From JALQUL01 sp040382935 (lineage in GTDB: Bacteria > Pseudomonadota > Gammaproteobacteria > Burkholderiales > Burkholderiaceae_C), in contig JBEIEP010000002.1 in the NCBI GenBank assembly GCA_040382935.1, positions 113,656 through 177,655 of the forward strand: 64,000 nucleotides of DNA. Reading direction: 5' to 3'. The translations under genes were made by a program, and so were the position numbers. Each line of letters begins with the position of its first letter. Within the stretch, counting starts at the first letter, position 1. Under the pieces are notes generated by a model. That model was not told the DNA's origin. It ran no database searches and was given only the letters and a program-made list of their open reading frames with translations. This document shows positions 63,065 through 64,000 of this stretch, in pieces.

Positions 63065-64000
63065 ATGAAAACCCATCCACAAGACACAGCAGCTTCAACC
63101 CCTCAAACGGCAAGTCCTAGCGGCAAGAGGCGATGGGGGTGGTATGTGGCCGTGATCGTCGTGTTGAGTGCCTGTGCTTGGCTAGCCCTCAAAGTCATGG
63201 CGGCTGGTTTGGTTGGATTTACACCGCTCGAAATGGCGGCTACGCAATACACCCCCAAAGATGTTGTGGGTGATTTGGGTGGGATGAAAGTGACGATTCC
63301 AAGGCACATTGCTGAGTATGTGGAATACGACGGTGACCCCGGTTGGGGCGAGAAACGCAAAGGCTCATGGCCTGAACGCACGCACGACTCCAAACTAAGA
63401 AGTTTTGGGTTTATGGTGCGTGTGCATGACTTGGCCACGCTATCGAGCCCAGACCTGTGGGCCGACTTCAAGAAGTACTCCAAACCCGAGTGGACGGTAA
63501 CGCATGGCCCTAGAGGTGGAGACACTTGGGTGGACGTGGGTGTCACCTCTGGTAAGAGCTACCCGGGGGACGGGTTTTTGGATAGAGGCTACAAAGCCAC
63601 ACTGGTAGACCCACCCTACAGCAAATGGCAGGCCTATGCCAAACAGGCCAAAACGGTAGAGGGTTTGGAGCACTATGTGGTCAAAGGCGTTGACCCAGAG
63701 ACGGGTGAGCCCAGCAAGGAGTTAGACCCAAGCTACGACATTGACAACCGAGAGTTAGCATCTTTGACGAGGGGGAATACCAAAAGTATCTTTGTAGGCC
63801 GTTACCCCGATGAGAGAGTAATGACCGAAATTCGTTGTGATTTTCGTAGCGTTCAGCCTTGCACCCAAACCTGGAGCTTAGAGCGTGAAGGTGTGCATGC
63901 ACTTGTGTATGTCCAATACCTTCGCGAACGCCTACACGAATGGCAACACATTCAAAAGCAAGTGACACGCTTGATTCTAAGTTTCCGAGTGGCTGATTCA
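63065..64000 (+). CDS. Membrane-anchored protein of unknown function, 5' part (runs off the window)
   Basis: The frame from 63065 is open to the last base (312 codons, no stop). Residues 1-22 are cytoplasmic and polar (Ser/Thr/Pro/Lys), residues about 25-47 form one membrane helix (WYVAVIVVLSACAWLALKV), and the rest is a periplasmic domain with YTPKDVVGDLGGMKVTIPRH, EYDGDPGWGEKRKGS, SFGFMVRVHD and SYPGDGFLDRGY. From memory of the family this pattern recurs in single-pass proteins encoded beside type VI secretion effectors as presumed immunity proteins; no T6SS gene is visible here, so that is tentative. Confidence 0.7.
   Translation, partial: MKTHPQDTAASTPQTASPSGKRRWGWYVAVIVVLSACAWLALKVMAAGLVGFTPLEMAATQYTPKDVVGDLGGMKVTIPRHIAEYVEYDGDPGWGEKRKGSWPERTHDSKLRSFGFMVRVHDLATLSSPDLWADFKKYSKPEWTVTHGPRGGDTWVDVGVTSGKSYPGDGFLDRGYKATLVDPPYSKWQAYAKQAKTVEGLEHYVVKGVDPETGEPSKELDPSYDIDNRELASLTRGNTKSIFVGRYPDERVMTEIRCDFRSVQPCTQTWSLEREGVHALVYVQYLRERLHEWQHIQKQVTRLILSFRVADS

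Overview
The window looks like chromosomal DNA of a betaproteobacterium of the order Burkholderiales, most likely Comamonadaceae (Rhodoferax/Polaromonas-like). This is inference from gene order and family character: an alaA-hom-thrC-moeA-moaD series followed by moaE-clpB, zapA followed by 6S RNA, a lysine/alanine-rich SWIB protein, and a pst-pho-ppk-ppx block. Base composition is moderately GC-rich except in a few patches. No rRNA, tRNA, CRISPR array or transposase was seen. Layout. 1-1.7 kb (minus): the 5' part of a PIN/PhoH-type gene, a Bcp-type peroxiredoxin with an odd active-site loop, and an Mth938-like protein. 1.8-9.1 kb: amino-acid and molybdenum-cofactor genes (alaA, hom, thrC, moeA, moaD, moaE), interrupted by a dapA-family gene on the other strand; a terminator/antiterminator-like element lies between dapA and moaE. 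9.2-16.8 kb: clpB with a probable sigma-32 promoter, an MFS transporter, a lipoprotein, a ThDP enzyme, a SWIB protein with a long lysine/alanine repeat, and an RraA-family protein. 16.8-22.7 kb (minus): a cobalamin riboswitch and the B12 uptake operon btuB-btuF-btuC-btuD, followed closely by an EamA transporter. 22.7-24.4 kb: a ZapB-like coiled-coil gene, zapA, 6S RNA and a TauE/SafE exporter. 24.4-30.6 kb (minus): a tightly packed series nth, kefF-like, kefC-like, speB, an FAD amine oxidoreductase, GNAT and VOC, which suggests polyamine and potassium/proton handling. 30.7-39.6 kb: ggt followed by an accessory island. The island holds a DUF3800 gene bounded by two exact 51-bp direct repeats, the first of which is the 3' end of ggt. 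It also holds a type III restriction-modification pair (mod, res) whose members are split by res fragments and a two-gene cassette encoding a 68-aa protein and a 133-aa coiled-coil/two-helix membrane protein. 39.7-44.7 kb: an aminotransferase, two lipoproteins, and oxyR divergent from a rubrerythrin-rubredoxin-reductase operon with an OxyR-like site between them. 44.8-55.6 kb: the phosphate regulon, with a Pho box, pstSCAB, phoU, phoB, phoR and ppk on plus, then a small basic protein and ppx on minus. 55.7-61.2 kb (minus): a complete peptide ABC importer. 61.5-64 kb: an NDUFA9-like protein, a stretch without a recognised gene, and the start of a membrane-anchored protein cut by the window end. 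How it works together: most of the window is housekeeping metabolism plus three coherent regulons (B12 by riboswitch, peroxide by OxyR, phosphate by PhoBR). The accessory biology is concentrated at 32.3-39.6 kb; the least explained parts there are the repeat-bounded DUF3800 unit and the two-gene cassette sitting between res fragments.
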